Shown here: positions 11,395 through 25,120 of the stretch, in pieces
Layout: each line of letters opens with the position of its first letter
Numbering within the stretch: position 1 is the first letter of the stretch
From: Scleroderma bovista
Taxonomy: Eukaryota; Basidiomycota; Agaricomycetes; Boletales; Sclerodermataceae
Assembly: GCA_037178675.1 (NCBI GenBank)
Contig: JAYMGJ010000241.1
Location: 1-60,752 of the forward strand
DNA length: 60,752 nt
Reading direction: 5' to 3'
The notes under the pieces: model-generated
The model's input: only the letters and a program-made list of their open reading frames with translations
Told to the model about the DNA's origin: nothing
Databases searched by the model: none
Translations under genes and position numbers: made by a program

Positions 11395-12369
11395 TTACTG
11401 TTGTAAAGTGTCGTTTGGGTAGGGAGGCAGACCCCATTCCTCAGGCTTGAACTCCTCGATGGACTGCAATATCTGATCGGGCGTGTGTGCGCCCGTGTAC
11501 CCAAGCTTGAGCAGGTTCGCATCCGGGACCCATACCGCTGTCGTAAACTGATCTAGTTGATATCGACTGAGGGAAGCAAACTACTCACCCGCCATGCCAG
11601 CCCTCTTTCCAGCCTCCACACCAGGGACTGCATCCTCGAACACCAGTCCTTTGGCCCTCTCCATCCTCTCTGCTTGCAGTACCCCTTCGCCTTCGCCTTC
11701 GCCCACGCCCCTTCCAAGCCTTTCCCTCGCCGCACACAGAAAGATATACGGTTCAGGCTTCCCGTTCGTTTTCCCGCGTACATCATCTGCACACACGACC
11801 CTATCCCCAAACAATCCAAACACGTGCTGCAGATGCTCCGTCTTGCGCAGCAAGTTCCGCCGCTGTGATGCTGTCGCCACTGCGATGGGGATATCATGGG
11901 CATGGAGGTGCGCGATGAGCTTGTGCACGCCAGGGAGGAGCTGCACGGTTGGCCAGAGCATGTCTTGCCGCGCTGTACGTTGGACGAGGTAATCGTCAAT
12001 AGTGAGTGGTATTTCCGGGAAGAATGAGAGAAGGTGCGATGCTGCATCGCGTTCGACTGGGTTAGATGGTCTGGTCAGGGAGGCAGTAGAAAGAGCAGAG
12101 GAAAAGTGCACACGCTTCCCCATAAGACCAGCTTTGATATCCCATGTCATCTCGACGCCGTGTGGTGCAAGGACCTCATCTGAGCGGTGATCAGACGTCG
12201 ATCAACACGAAGCAAGTTGCAGGCAACACGTACTGGTGACTTTGGTATATATGGACTCGGTATCGATCAAGAGTCCTGCGGGCCGTTGGTAACGGATGGA
12301 GGAGAAAAGCCTGCTACACGCACCGTCCATGTCGAATATCACATACTCTATCTTCCGGGGGGCTGACAT
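11395..12369 (-). CDS. HAD-superfamily phosphatase, pseudouridine-5'-phosphatase-like
   Basis: This resembles HDHD1/pseudouridine-5'-phosphatase-type HAD hydrolases that dephosphorylate small phosphometabolites. Four exons join in phase: 12369-12324, 12275-12234, 12179-11589 and 11537-11395, giving 273 residues. HAD motif I is FDMDGLLIDTE with catalytic Asp13 and Asp15. It is split by the first intron exactly after DMD. Motif II is VATASQ, the motif III lysine is in NGKPEPYIF, and motif IV is LVFEDAVPGVEAG. A C1-type helical cap lies between. The end, VWVPDANLLKLG followed by EEFKPEEWGLPPY, matches fungal members of this subfamily. The exact substrate cannot be read from sequence. The next gene upstream on the same strand ends only 68 bp away. 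Confidence 0.92.
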
Positions 12370-12437
12370 GGTGGGATCGAGAGTTGAATTCAAACAGTCG
12401 TTTACTAGTTAGTCCAAATGTCATGCAATAAATAGCT

Positions 12438-13315
12438 TTAAACCACGACGTCTCCTTCCCTTTCATCATCGCCGTTCCAACCAATTCTCAAACCAGCGGC
12501 CACCAATGTTTCTTCAAGATTCCCTTCCTCGTGCATCCGGACAATGTCGTCTGATCCGCCAAGGGATTGGCCATGCAAGATGACATTGGGAAAGGTTGCG
12601 TGGTGAGTGAGACGCACGAGGAGTGTTTTGATGTGCGGAGCGTCGGCTGGAGAGGGCCATTACAATTATTCTGGCAGGTGAGGGGAGGGATCCTTACCTC
12701 GCAGGTCGACCTCTATGATCTTGGGACGGGGTGTGATATCATAGCGCTCTAATATTGCCTTGGCGCGCGCTGAATACCTGTTGGCACGATGGTGAGCTCG
12801 ATGCACGAGGAGAGTAGGGACACTTGCGGGCAGTAAGACTGTGTCCAACTCCGATAAGTAACCCGTGGGCGACCTTGGCTCTGTAGACGTACCTTTGAGA
12901 ACACAACCAATGGGTGTTGCTCCCGCAGCATGCGCATCCTCTCCGGCCACCCACCTCTTGACACCTTGCCCCACTTCCATCCCGCGTCACCAACGCGCCC
13001 TCGCCCTCGGCCCTTTCCTTGCGCAGTAATGGACCCGAGTGCATACCACGCCATGTCAATCGGCTTATCAGGGCTGACTGGTCCTCCTAGGACACTCCCT
13101 TGATCCTCCTGAATGAGGACAGTTCTGCCCTGCTCCTCCGCTGCGGTGACAAACCATAGCAGCCCGAACAGCTCGTTTGGGACAGCCATGTCATCCGGTG
13201 CACTGGTAGAGAGGTAGCTGATGTCGGAGGAGAGATACCCCAGCAAGTAGAGTGCCAGGCATGTGCTCGCAAAGAGGGTGAATACGAGAACACGGCGAGG
13301 ACGGAAGAATGTCAT
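12438..13315 (-). CDS. Membrane-anchored monothiol glutaredoxin (Grx6/Grx7-like)
   Basis: The gene encodes a glutaredoxin with an N-terminal signal anchor, like yeast Grx6 and Grx7 of the ER/Golgi. Four exons (13315-12893, 12822-12807, 12769-12698, 12646-12438) join in phase to 239 residues. Residues about 9-30 (VLVFTLFASTCLALYLLGYL) form one hydrophobic segment after a basic start. The domain begins PLVVFSKCPYSPRAKAILER: the active site is C142-P-Y-S145, the monothiol CxxS form found in Grx7. Glutathione-binding elements TFPNVILHG and LGGSDDI follow. The second exon is only 16 nt and carries the active-site cysteine, flanked by a 37-nt intron. The start was chosen at the ATG just before the anchor. 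Upstream in-frame ATGs at up to 13438 would give a longer cytosolic tail. Confidence 0.88.
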
Positions 13316-13446
13316 GAGTGAAGTGAGTACAGACAAGGTACATACATACGTGTCCATATTAGAATACGCTACACCGGCTAGAAGTAAGTGATGAATACAA
13401 GCTTGTGACGTCCATGAAATCAGGATATTAATGGGCAACAGGGTAT

Positions 13447-13954
13447 TTATCCGCAGATGCCGTCCTCAACAAGGATGCCACACCGCCTGCACACCACTCT
13501 ACGATCCAAAAGACAGAGACCAACGCCCAGAGGGAACCAGAAAATGGCCGCTAATATACCAATGAGGCCAAATTTGGTCTGCGTGTCATGACCGCCGCGT
13601 TGGAGACAGATCATCTCTGGGTGATCGGGTGGAAGGAGTGACGCCAGATGGTCCCCTGTAAGCGGGTTGTTGTAGTGATAAACTGTTGTCTCGTGCATCG
13701 CAGGTACTGGCCGAGGGTGAACACTCATGACATGGGCTGTTGACAGTGAATCCTGTTGAGCCTCCTTGGACGAGGTATCATGAGCACCTTGTGAAGAAGA
13801 GTAAATAGAACCATCCCGCTCATAAATCAGGGGCACATACCTGCGCCATTACTCGATTGTGCTGCCACAAACTCGTACGTAGGCGGCTGGTCGGAATCGT
13901 TGGACTAGAGAAGGTCAAGACATGCAAGATTCAGCAAGAGAGCACACGTACCAT
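13447..13954 (-). CDS. Small membrane protein, brain protein I3 (BRI3)-like
   Basis: Three exons (13954-13952, 13904-13841, 13787-13447) give 135 residues. The start codon itself forms the 3-nt first exon. An ATG nine codons upstream (13981) is in frame and is the alternative start. The N-terminus SNDSDQPPTYEF carries a PPxY-like element typical of WW/Nedd4-ligase ligands. The C-terminus has KFGLIGILAAIFWFPLGVG, a hydrophobic segment, followed by CLLDRRVVCRRCGILVEDG with paired cysteines, as in BRI3/LITAF-like endolysosomal proteins. Function in fungi is not established. An endosomal location is inferred from the family. It is divergent from the methyltransferase gene, 121 bp apart. Confidence 0.78.
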
Positions 13955-14075
13955 GTTTGACTGCGGAACACTCAGTATCATCGGTGTAGTTATAGGAAGG
14001 AGTCGATTTGGCGTTGTTTACCCTCTTTGACTTCGTTTTGTTTTTTTCTTCTTCTACATATCGTACTCGATATCA

Positions 14076-15586
<1,511 letters not shown>

Positions 15587-15843
15587 CCGACCTCTTTCAA
15601 TGGCATGTCCGCACGTATATCCCAAACGATACTACCGTCGCTCGATACGACAACGTTGCGGTGCTCCAGGTATTGATACATGCTGCGTCTGTTGAGGAAG
15701 CATCTTAGCCATAGCCGCTTATATATGTAGCAACATTGACGCTTCTTCACAGTACTCAAAGGGCCATGGTTATGTACTGATATCACTAGAAGTACAGGAC
15801 AAAGGCGCGCTTTACCAAATGAAACAATCTCGCCATTTGACAT

Positions 15844-17036
15844 TTAGGCCGCGCGGACGGTGATCTCGATCCATCTCTCAAGATCGGCATTGAACTGGCC
15901 TGGTGTTTCCAGGTGAATCCAATGCCCAGTATGATATGGGTTTATGGTCAATAAGTCTGCGGGAGTGTATTGTTCCATACTGGCTCTGGCATAGGATTCG
16001 ATGGCCACATAATCAAACTTGGCAAGCGCAAGTAAAGTAGGCTTCTTGATGATTAAATCTTCTGGCTTCACTCCTTTGCGGCGATCAGGACGGGATAGAA
16101 CACTGAACTTGACCTACCATCAATGATTCCGTCGTTGACACCTTGTACTACGGAATTGTACCAGTTCAGGGGGCTCTTCATTCCTCCTTGAGAAAGCAAG
16201 CTTTTAAGTTGTTCACGAGGCTTAGACGCGCATGTTATCGGCCTCATCTGGGATGCTAAATCGTCTACTCACCGCCGCAGGGAAATAATCCGCACTTGGG
16301 AGGCTCTTCCCTTCCACTACAAAGGGCTCCAATTTACCCGGTATGTTCATCAGTGTCTTCCAGATACTCGGGTCCTTTGGGTAGAGGACATCGAGGAGGG
16401 AATCCAACTTGGGCGAGTATTAAATTCTATACCATTGACAGGGAAGGAGGGAAACTCACATGTTTTTCCATCTCAGACGCCGCACCCGCTTTGGTGAAAA
16501 AAGTCCAGTATCCTAAGATGGGATGGCCGTACATTATAGTCTGCTGCTTCAAAATTTCATCGAGAGGAGGGGTTTTTTCTGGTGGCGTGTAGGGCACCGC
16601 AATGAATGTAAAACCCAAGAAACGATCTGAGTGTTTGATGGATAGGATAGAGGCTATACCACTGCCCCTATGTGAACAAGGATGTTAATAAAGCTTAGGC
16701 ACGACACTTGTCGCGTAGAGTACATTACCAGTCATGCGCGATTGCATACGCCTTTGGAACTTCTTCGGCGTCGATAATATTGATCATGTCTTGAGCGATA
16801 GAAGTGAGTAGGAACGCAGCAGGATCGGTCGGTTTCTCGGTTCCTCCATAGCCCAACATGTCCGGAACAATTAGGCCGTAGCCCTTGCTCCGGAAGTAGT
16901 CAATCTGGTGGTACCATCCGTGTGAGGTGTCCGGGAATCCATGCATAAACAAGAGTGTAGGCTTGTTATCGCGTGGTGTTACGGACAGATAATTGTAAGT
17001 GAATCCTCGGGCGGTGGTTATGGTCTTGTAGTACAT
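15844..17036 (-). CDS. Alpha/beta-hydrolase epoxide hydrolase
   Basis: This belongs to the soluble epoxide hydrolase branch of alpha/beta hydrolases, which open epoxides to diols. Exons joined in phase contain the oxyanion motif MHGFPD, the nucleophile elbow AHDWGSGIA (Asp nucleophile, split by an intron), a lid with NWYNSV (candidate epoxide-polarising tyrosine), a candidate acid in LAKFDYVA, and the C-terminal histidine in TGHWIHLETP. Five exons cover about 330 residues, the normal size. The start MYYKTITTARGFTYNYL (17036) fits the family. An in-frame ATG at 17129 would add 31 residues of poor conservation. No secretion signal is seen. The substrate could be lipid-derived or xenobiotic. It converges with the methyltransferase gene. 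Confidence 0.9.
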
Positions 17037-17284
17037 GATCCAAGCAGCACCGCCACAGCTGTGTCTATATCTTCCATAAAAGGAAGGTGTTATTGTTGGA
17101 GGAAACAATGGACGAGAAGTTGAGAACAATGAAAGTGTTCCCCCTCAAAAGCACTCGATGCGTTCTTCTTGTGTCCGCCTCTTCCTGGGTGTTTACCCGC
17201 CATTTCGTTGTTTGTTGTGCTCGCCGTCGACGGTAGCATCCAGTATTTTTCACTTCAACGTCGCAGGCCGACCCCTTGTTCCGA

Positions 17285-20200
17285 ATGTCCTTCTCTCGTC
17301 CTCCGAGAGGAGTATCACCACCACCAGTCTACGACGCTCACTTATCCGCAACGTCTCTCAGACCATATCTTCAACTCCCACATATCCTTTCTTTAACATG
17401 GTTGGCCTACCCAATTATATCTTTGGTTTTTATCATCTTCAGGCTCCAAATCTCTTCTGCAGAGTCGCAGAACGCCGTCATCAATGCCAAAGATGATCTC
17501 TTGTCCGCTTGCCACGCCGCGGAACAAGCGGCCACCTCGTCTGCAAGCTTGCCTCGGTACCTGGCCACTGCCTCTAATCAGCAGTTTGCCGACGCCGTGA
17601 ATGGCACTATGAATGGCGCACGCGCTGCACTCATACTGGCATTGACCTGTATGGAAGCGATCATCAACTTTCTCATCGATATATATCGCTCCACCTTTCT
17701 CTGCTTCCTGGAGTTGATTGTCGTTGGTGGTCTTGATTTGCTCATCAGTGCTGTTCAAGAGGTTCGTTATCTATGCCTCGAGTACCATGTTTACTTAATG
17801 TTGCACTAGATCACCTCGTTCCTTCAGTCCACCCTGAATAGCATTGTTACTGGCCTAAAGAACGATGCCTCCACCATCAACTCGGCCATCGAAAGCGCCG
17901 TCAACGCCGTCAACAAAGTGAACCCATTTGGCAACATCCAAGCTCCCCAGTTCGACCTCTCGAGCTTTGACGCCTTGGGAAATATCACAATACCAACGGA
18001 TTTTGAGGACGCTTTGGTTAAGCTGAATAGTTCCCTGCCTACCGTCTCCTCGATCAAGGACTCCATCAAAGATCTGTAAGCAACCGCCAATCAATCCGCA
18101 TTATACATATATACTAAAAGCCTCATTAGAGTTGACACCCCTTTTGAGGCTGTCAAGGCCGATATTAACAACTCGTTCATCGGTCTCACCTTCGATGCTT
18201 CGGTGCTTCCAGTCCCAGAACAGAATACTGTTTCGTTCTGCAATAACCTTGACACGTCATCTGTCGATGACCTCAGTCACGACCTTTTATGGATTACGAA
18301 GATCATGACAGTCGTATTAATTGTGGTCCTCTTCCTTCTCCTCGCAGGACAATGTGCTTTCGAGTGGTACAAATGGGGCTGCCTCCAACGCCACTTACGA
18401 CGCACTCGCGAGGCGTGGCTCTCCGATCCCACAGTGACTCACCCTGATCCTTCCCAGCCGACCCCGGTAGTGACGCTAAGCAACCATAATCTCCTCATGC
18501 TTCAAGCAGATGCTCAGCATCCGTTACTTACACGCATCGCAAATGCTATTTCCACCCGCTTTGGATTTTCGCCCTCTCAACACATCCACATCCGATGGTT
18601 CTTGCACTATATTTTCCATCCGCCAGCACTGGCATGCTTTCTGATCGGCTTCTTTGGGTTGCTGTCTGTGCAGATACAACTCTTGGCCGTCGGTCCCCTG
18701 GAGGCAAAATACTCTGCACAAGCAGCCGCGAGTGTCCAAGATTTGTCCAACGCTATTGCCGCTCAGATAAATGGCAGCATGTATAACCAGTCTGCTTCAT
18801 ACGCCAGCCAAGTTAACTCTAGGGTCGACACCATGCAGTCCTCGATAAACAACGGCCTCTTTGGCTGGGTGAATGGAACCACCACTACCCTCAACACTAC
18901 ACTTAATGACTTCTACACTGACGTTCAGAACCTGGTGTCTACCGTATTCAATGGTACAGTCCTCGAATCACCAGCCCAAAACTTCGTCAAGTGTATGATT
19001 GGTTCGAAGGTCCAAGCGCTCGAGGAGGCACTGACGTTCCTTAACGAGAACCTCAACGTGGACTTACCGCGCGTTAATAATAGTGTACTTGTCCTCTCTC
19101 CCAATGACGTGAACGAGATCACTCAGCCAATTGCCACTGCCGCCATTGGTGGCGGTCAGGATAACTCCTCTGGCCTCATTGGCAGACTTGTGGCCACCTA
19201 TGTCAACTCTCTTAAAAAGGAGCGCATCATGTTCGCTCTTTTCCTTGGCTTATGGGGCGTTGTGGTTATGATGGGTCTCGCCATTGTTTTTTGGCACTCA
19301 TACGCTCGTAACTGGGTGGAATCTTACAAGAAACGGAAATGGCGAAGGGAGCAACGCGACGCCCTGGAAAGCTTTTCTGTTCCTTTTTACGAAGGTGTGC
19401 CCGCTCGCAATGTCAAGGACACGGAGAAGGCTCAAGGAACACCTCTACGTTCCTTTACCCCTCTTCCGGAACCTCGTTCTGCGTTCAGTCTTAACCCTTT
19501 CCGCCGTTCCACCCAACCCCATGCCAGCCATCCCCTTAGGTCGCTTGAGCCCAAGTTCGAGAAGAGTTGGGATAGCTTCTTCCACGACAACGGTGAAAAG
19601 CAACAAAACTCCAGCGGACCCTCTGCTCTGGCACGCTCTGTCAGTAAGTCGGTTAGGTTGCTGAATCTCGGGAAGAAGCACGCTATCGAGGAGAACTTGG
19701 AGACAAATCCATCGGAGGATCAACCAAAGACGGGTTGGTTCAGGTCTCTTTTTACAAAGAACACGGAACCCTCGTCTCCTGCGCCTGGGGAATTCGTTGT
19801 GGAATTCCCTGCATCGCGTCCCCCTCGTCCCCAATTGACTATTTCAACTGAGCGTGCTGCGTCGTTAAAGCCAAATGATCTGCCGAAGATCGAGGTGTCG
19901 CCCACTCAAGGCGAGCCTGGATCGGCTTGGTCCATGTCACCCACACCCCCGACCGTTCCTTGGATAAAGAGCTTTCCACCAAGGAAGGCACCTCCTACGT
20001 CATTCCCTCCGCCGCCGCCTTCTCACCCCGGGAAGCGCAAGAATGCAAATGTCCCCATTGACGTTGGCTCGACACCTCCTGATCATGATCCTTCCCCGCT
20101 AGCCATGCCTTTGCACAACGGGTTCGAACAACGCCCACCCTCAGCCACGCAGTCTTCTGTTAACCTCGCTCTGTACCCTAAGTTCATCCAGCCGCACAGC

Positions 20201-20419
20201 CTGCTCGCTCCTCCAAAGCCGCAGTATGGACGTTCTAGAAATGTCTCCTGTGTTGCTGGCAGCGGTTCTAACCCGAACTCGTCTTCTCGGCGCCAGTTGA
20301 CTACGACGACTCAGGGAGACAACAACATCAATCCCTTTTCCACCCCTTTTGATGACGACGCTCACGAGCCAACTACTACGAGGGAGAAGAGAGTTACCAA
20401 TCCTTTCGTGGCACTGTAG
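17285..20419 (+). CDS. PRM1: Plasma membrane fusion protein Prm1 with a long C-terminal tail
   Basis: Prm1 promotes plasma-membrane fusion of mating cells and, in filamentous fungi, hyphal or germling fusion. Three exons (17285-17761, 17810-18075, 18130-20419) give 1,010 residues. Five hydrophobic segments fit the family: about 36-54, a long stretch near 107-150, about 300-325, 411-435 and 614-637. Two extracytoplasmic loops carry amphipathic, Asn/Ser-rich sequence with N-glycosylation sequons (for example NGS, NQS, NGT). Conserved cysteines are at SFCNNL and VKCMIG. Yeast Prm1 is 661 residues. Here a roughly 370-residue cytosolic tail rich in Pro, Ser and basic residues follows the last segment. 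Its upstream neighbour, epoxide hydrolase, starts 248 bp away on the other strand. Confidence 0.92.
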
Positions 20420-20714
20420 GTGATGAAGCTATGCCGCATTGCCTGGTCTACAATTTCTCAATGACCATACTCACATCGTTCCTTCGTATCAGCACTCCAC
20501 TGTATTTTTAGATGGTATTGTAGTGTTCACATTCGTATGTAGTCGGGTTGTAATACTAATCGGGGTGTATACGTTCCCACCCTCTGAGATAAGATAAGAT
20601 TCTACGATGTCGGAAATTTTGACTTTTACCCCCATACCACCTTGAGGAGTCAGTGAGAAGGTCAGTGCACTTGCCTACATCACCCACTGCTTATTTGTAA
20701 CAAGGCAGACAGAC

Positions 20715-23700
20715 ATGTTCGTTCTCCCCGGTCCTTCGGCTGTTACGCAAACGAAGCGTCAAACACTTTTGGGAGAGATCCAGTGTGTATGCGACGATAT
20801 CGACTCCGTAGACGGGGTATACATCCATCTAGTCAAATGCCATGACCAGATGTCCGAGGAGGAGCTCCGAACGACTTCCCCCTACAGGCAATCCCTGGAT
20901 CTACTGTTGGATTACGGGGATCATGTACAGCTCCCCTACACCTCCAAAGCGTTGGATAGTGGAGAGAACGTGGTTTATGTCTTGCCACGCACTGGATCTA
21001 TATCACCATGGAGCAGCAAAGCGACGGACATCGCAGCGATCTGCACTCTCGGAAGGCATATTGAAAGGCTTGAGAGGGGCATCGCATACGTCTTTCAGAC
21101 TAAGAACGGGTCAAAACTTGATCACGCAACAATATCAACCATCTCCCATCTGCTTCACGATCGGATGACCCAGGTGGTCCAGCTCACTTTACCTCAGGAA
21201 GGAACGATCTTTAGACATCACCCACCAAGCCCATTGCGTACTGTGGAGCTAATCGGTGTGGCCGATGAAGCCGACCTTGATGCTGCCAAGAAACGCCTCT
21301 CCGATGCCAACGCATTTCTGGGCCTCGCCCTCGCTCCAGACGAGGTTGACTACCTCATTAACGCATACGTTTCTGGACCATCGCCTATCGGCAGAAATCC
21401 AACCGATGCAGAACTCTTCATGTTTGCTCAGGTAAACTCGGAACACTGTAGGCACAAGATATTCAACGCTTCTTGGACAATAGACGGAACTGCACGGGAG
21501 AGAACACTTTTTCAGATGATCCGAAACACGGAGAAACTATCTCCTACTGGCACTATATCTGCTTACTCCGACAATGCCGCGGTATTCGAGGGGTGGACGG
21601 TGCCTAGGTTCGGTGTGCTACGGAATGCGGGAAATACAGGGCGTTCATACTACTCTGAGGTGGAGGAAAATCCAATCCTAATCAAAGTAGAGACACACAA
21701 CCACCCGACTGCGGTGTCTCCCTATCCCGGTGCGGCCACTGGCTCGGGGGGAGAAATTCGAGACGAAGGTGCTGTAGGGCGGGGATCCAAGCCCAAGGCT
21801 GGATTGGCTGGGTTTACGGTTTCCAACCTGCTCATACCAGGTTACAAGCAACCATGGGAAACAGATTTCGGTCGTCCATCCCATATTGCATCCGCTCTGG
21901 ATATCATGATCCATGGCCCTCTTGGTGCCAGTGCATTCAACAATGAATTCGGTCGTCCTGCCCTCGCAGGTTATTTCCGTACTTTCGCGGAGTCCGTACC
22001 TGCATCAGACGACGGGATGAAAATGGAGATCCGAGGGTACCACAAGCCCATCATGATCGCAGGGGGGTATGGGAACGTGCGACCTCAGTTTGCGAAAAAA
22101 TCCAAAATTACGGCGGGTGCAAAAGTTATCATACTTGGTGGTCCTGGAATGTTGATCGGCTTGGGAGGAGGGGCTGCGTCCAGCCAAGTGTCTGGTGCGA
22201 GCTCTGCTGAACTTGACTTTGCATCGGTACAGAGAGACAATGCAGAAATGCAACGACGATGTCAGCAAGTCATCGACGGGTGTATCGCTCTTGGAGATGA
22301 TAATCCCATACAAAGTATCCATGACGTGGGTGCTGGTGGTTTGTCCAATGCTTTACCGGAGTTGGTGCACGATTCAGGACTTGGCGCTACATTCGAAATC
22401 CGGGATGTCCTCGTTGCTGATCGCTCCATGTCTCCAATGGAAATCTGGTGTAATGAAAGTCAGGAGCGCTACGTACTTGCCATCTCCGCAGAAAGAGCTG
22501 AAGAGTTCGATAGAATCGCCAAACGGGAGAGGTGTCCATTCTCGGTAGTTGGTTATGCTACCCAAGAGGAGGAACTCATCGTAACTGATCGGCTTCTTGG
22601 CCAAGACGTCATTCGCCTGAAGATGTCTACGCTATTCGGCAAGCCCCCTCGAATGTCTCGGAGGGACAACACCCGCAATATCGCATTGAGGGCTTTCGAC
22701 ACCACCCTATCAACATATCTTCCTTATGTTTCGAACCCTATCGATGTCGCAGTCAACCGTGTCCTCCGCCTTCCATCAGTTGGATCCAAGTCTTTCTTGA
22801 TCACAATTGGGGACAGGACAATCACGGGTTTGGTGACCCGTGATCAAATGGTGGGGCCCTGGCAAGTTCCTGTCGCTGATGTCGCGGTGACGCGCTCGTC
22901 ATACGGATTTGATGTCCTCGCCGGCGAAGCCATGGCCATGGGGGAGCGAACACCTATCGCCCTGCTTGACCCATCTGCCTCCGCACGGATGGCTATTGCC
23001 GAATCGCTCACAAATCTCGCAGCTGCCTCCGTGCCGGATCTTTCTCTTGTCAAGCTCAGCGCTAACTGGATGTGCGCAACTTCAAAAGAGGGGGAAGGTG
23101 CTGGATTGTATGCTGCCGTCAGTTCCATTGGCATGGACCTGTGTCCCGCTCTCGGAGTTGGCATCCCGGTTGGTAAGGATTCGATGTCTATGTCGATGAA
23201 GTGGAAGAACGGCTCTGAGCAACGCGAGATCAGTGCACCACTGTCTCTGATAGTTACGGCCTTCGCACCTATCGATGATGTTCGAATGACATTGACACCA
23301 GAACTTCGTACTGATGTCTGCGAACCAACGAGGTTACTATTTTTTGACTTGGCCCGAGGGAAGAAGCGTATGGGAGGTTCGGCAGTGGCCCAGGTCTTTA
23401 AGGAAGTTGGATCCGAGGCTCCCGACGTTGAAGATCCTCATCTTCTCAAGTCATTCTTCCTGGGGTGCCAGAAGGCGAGGAGAGAAAGGCTACTTCTGGC
23501 TTACCATGACCGGTCTGATGGCGGACTCTTCACCACAATTGTGGAGATGTGCTTTGCTGGCCGGGTTGGGGCGGAAATTTCGTTGGACCATTTGCAGCCT
23601 TCTGATCCAATCACAACAATCTTCAATGAGGAGCTCGGTGCTGTCGTGCAAGTCAGCGCGTCTGTAGTGGACCAGCTGAAGGCAACCTTCGCGAGTGTAG

Positions 23701-24776
23701 CTTTCGATCCAAGTCTAATCCATGACATCGGGCACGTCAACAGGGACGCCGCAAACCAGGGGATTGTCATCACTTGCAATTCAAAGACACTCTTCTCGCG
23801 TACAAGAGTAGAACTTCAGGAAACCTGGGCAGAAACTTCGTACAGGATGCAAAGCCTCCGTGACAATGCCATTACAGCCCGAGAAGAATACAACCTGATC
23901 GGAGACGAGAGTCACAAAGGTTTATACTATGATCTTTCTTTCGCACCTATGTTAGCACCCCCGCGTGCATTGGTCAATCGCCCCAAGGTTGCCATCTTGC
24001 GAGAACAAGGCGTAAATGGCCACGTCGAAATGGCCTGGGCGTTCTCCGCAGCGGGCTTCGACGCTGTGGACGTACACATGACCGACATCCTCAGCGGAGA
24101 GCTGTCTTTGACAGACTTCCGCGGTCTGGCTGCGTGCGGTGGCTTTTCCTACGGTGACGTCCTCGGTGCTGGTAAAGGGTGGGCAAACTCCATTAGGCTG
24201 AACGATACAGCCAAGGAGGTGTTCTCTCGGTTTTTCCAAGACGAGAGTACCTTTGTACTCGGAGTATGCAATGGGTGCCAGCTACTTAGCAGTCTGAAAG
24301 AGATGATACCGGGAGCCCAGAACTGGCCTGAGTTCAAGCAAAACGCCAGTGAGAGGTTCGAAGCAAGGGTCGCCGTGGTGGAGGTCACTAGCAGTGCGGT
24401 TTCACAGCGTTCCGTGTTCTTACGCGATATGGTTGGATCGAAACTACCAGTTGCCATTGCGCATGGAGAAGGGCGAGCTTGCTTTAGAAATGCCGACCAA
24501 CAGCGGCTACTGGAAATAGAAGGGCTTGTTGCGATCCAGTACGTTGACTCTACAGGATCAAAAACGGAAGGATATCCTTTGAATCCGAACGGAAGTCCCG
24601 CTGGAATAACGGGGGTACAAACCCCAGACGGCAGAGTACTCGCACTCATGCCTCACCCAGAACGTGTTGTGACCCTAGAGAGCAATAGTTGGTTCCCTCC
24701 GTCCTTCTCGGAGTCCTGGAAGAGTGTTGGCCCTTGGTTCAAAATATTTCAAAGTGCGCGTACATGGGTTGGTTAA
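20715..24776 (+). CDS. ADE6: Phosphoribosylformylglycinamidine (FGAM) synthase
   Basis: This enzyme of de novo purine synthesis converts FGAR, glutamine and ATP to FGAM. The single intronless frame encodes 1,353 residues, the normal size for the large eukaryotic PurL. The order is: N-terminal PurS-like domain, linker with [18 protein letters not shown], the AIRS-like synthetase halves ([54 protein letters not shown]), and a class I glutaminase domain. The glutaminase triad is visible: Cys1185 in [10 protein letters not shown], and His1314 and Glu1316 in MPHPERVV. The absence of introns contrasts with most neighbours. Expression is probably constitutive or purine-responsive, but no motif shows this. 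Confidence 0.98.
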   Translation: MFVLPGPSAVTQTKRQTLLGEIQCVCDDIDSVDGVYIHLVKCHDQMSEEELRTTSPYRQSLDLLLDYGDHVQLPYTSKALDSGENVVYVLPRTGSISPWSSKATDIAAICTLGRHIERLERGIAYVFQTKNGSKLDHATISTISHLLHDRMTQVVQLTLPQEGTIFRHHPPSPLRTVELIGVADEADLDAAKKRLSDANAFLGLALAPDEVDYLINAYVSGPSPIGRNPTDAELFMFAQVNSEHCRHKIFNASWTIDGTARERTLFQMIRNTEKLSPTGTISAYSDNAAVFEGWTVPRFGVLRNAGNTGRSYYSEVEENPILIKVETHNHPTAVSPYPGAATGSGGEIRDEGAVGRGSKPKAGLAGFTVSNLLIPGYKQPWETDFGRPSHIASALDIMIHGPLGASAFNNEFGRPALAGYFRTFAESVPASDDGMKMEIRGYHKPIMIAGGYGNVRPQFAKKSKITAGAKVIILGGPGMLIGLGGGAASSQVSGASSAELDFASVQRDNAEMQRRCQQVIDGCIALGDDNPIQSIHDVGAGGLSNALPELVHDSGLGATFEIRDVLVADRSMSPMEIWCNESQERYVLAISAERAEEFDRIAKRERCPFSVVGYATQEEELIVTDRLLGQDVIRLKMSTLFGKPPRMSRRDNTRNIALRAFDTTLSTYLPYVSNPIDVAVNRVLRLPSVGSKSFLITIGDRTITGLVTRDQMVGPWQVPVADVAVTRSSYGFDVLAGEAMAMGERTPIALLDPSASARMAIAESLTNLAAASVPDLSLVKLSANWMCATSKEGEGAGLYAAVSSIGMDLCPALGVGIPVGKDSMSMSMKWKNGSEQREISAPLSLIVTAFAPIDDVRMTLTPELRTDVCEPTRLLFFDLARGKKRMGGSAVAQVFKEVGSEAPDVEDPHLLKSFFLGCQKARRERLLLAYHDRSDGGLFTTIVEMCFAGRVGAEISLDHLQPSDPITTIFNEELGAVVQVSASVVDQLKATFASVAFDPSLIHDIGHVNRDAANQGIVITCNSKTLFSRTRVELQETWAETSYRMQSLRDNAITAREEYNLIGDESHKGLYYDLSFAPMLAPPRALVNRPKVAILREQGVNGHVEMAWAFSAAGFDAVDVHMTDILSGELSLTDFRGLAACGGFSYGDVLGAGKGWANSIRLNDTAKEVFSRFFQDESTFVLGVCNGCQLLSSLKEMIPGAQNWPEFKQNASERFEARVAVVEVTSSAVSQRSVFLRDMVGSKLPVAIAHGEGRACFRNADQQRLLEIEGLVAIQYVDSTGSKTEGYPLNPNGSPAGITGVQTPDGRVLALMPHPERVVTLESNSWFPPSFSESWKSVGPWFKIFQSARTWVG

Positions 24777-25120
24777 TGGTGAGTCTATCTCTCTTTTACT
24801 TCATTTACCCAGCTGAAGTCGCACAAAAGCTATTATTACTATGGATCTGGCTGGACACCAGGTGAACAATTTCCACGGTTTCTTGAATATCTCTACAACA
24901 ACACAACTTTTTCTATCCTGGCTCTTCTTCAGATTATGCCCTAACATCTCAGCTACAAGCTCATTAAGCTTTTAGAATAAAATATGTAGATTTGAGTGTG
25001 TTGGCAGAGAATCAATGATTTGAATGTGACGAGTGACACAGACTCTGTGACCGTGATAGGTGACTGAGCGCTTCTCTCCAGGGAGCACTGCAAAACTGAA
25101 CTCTTCGGTTGACGACCACC
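24777..25120. other. Intergenic region between ADE6 and SNX3
   Basis: This 344-bp stretch carries the ADE6 3' end and the promoter of SNX3, both on the plus strand. I see no further gene. Confidence 0.6.
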
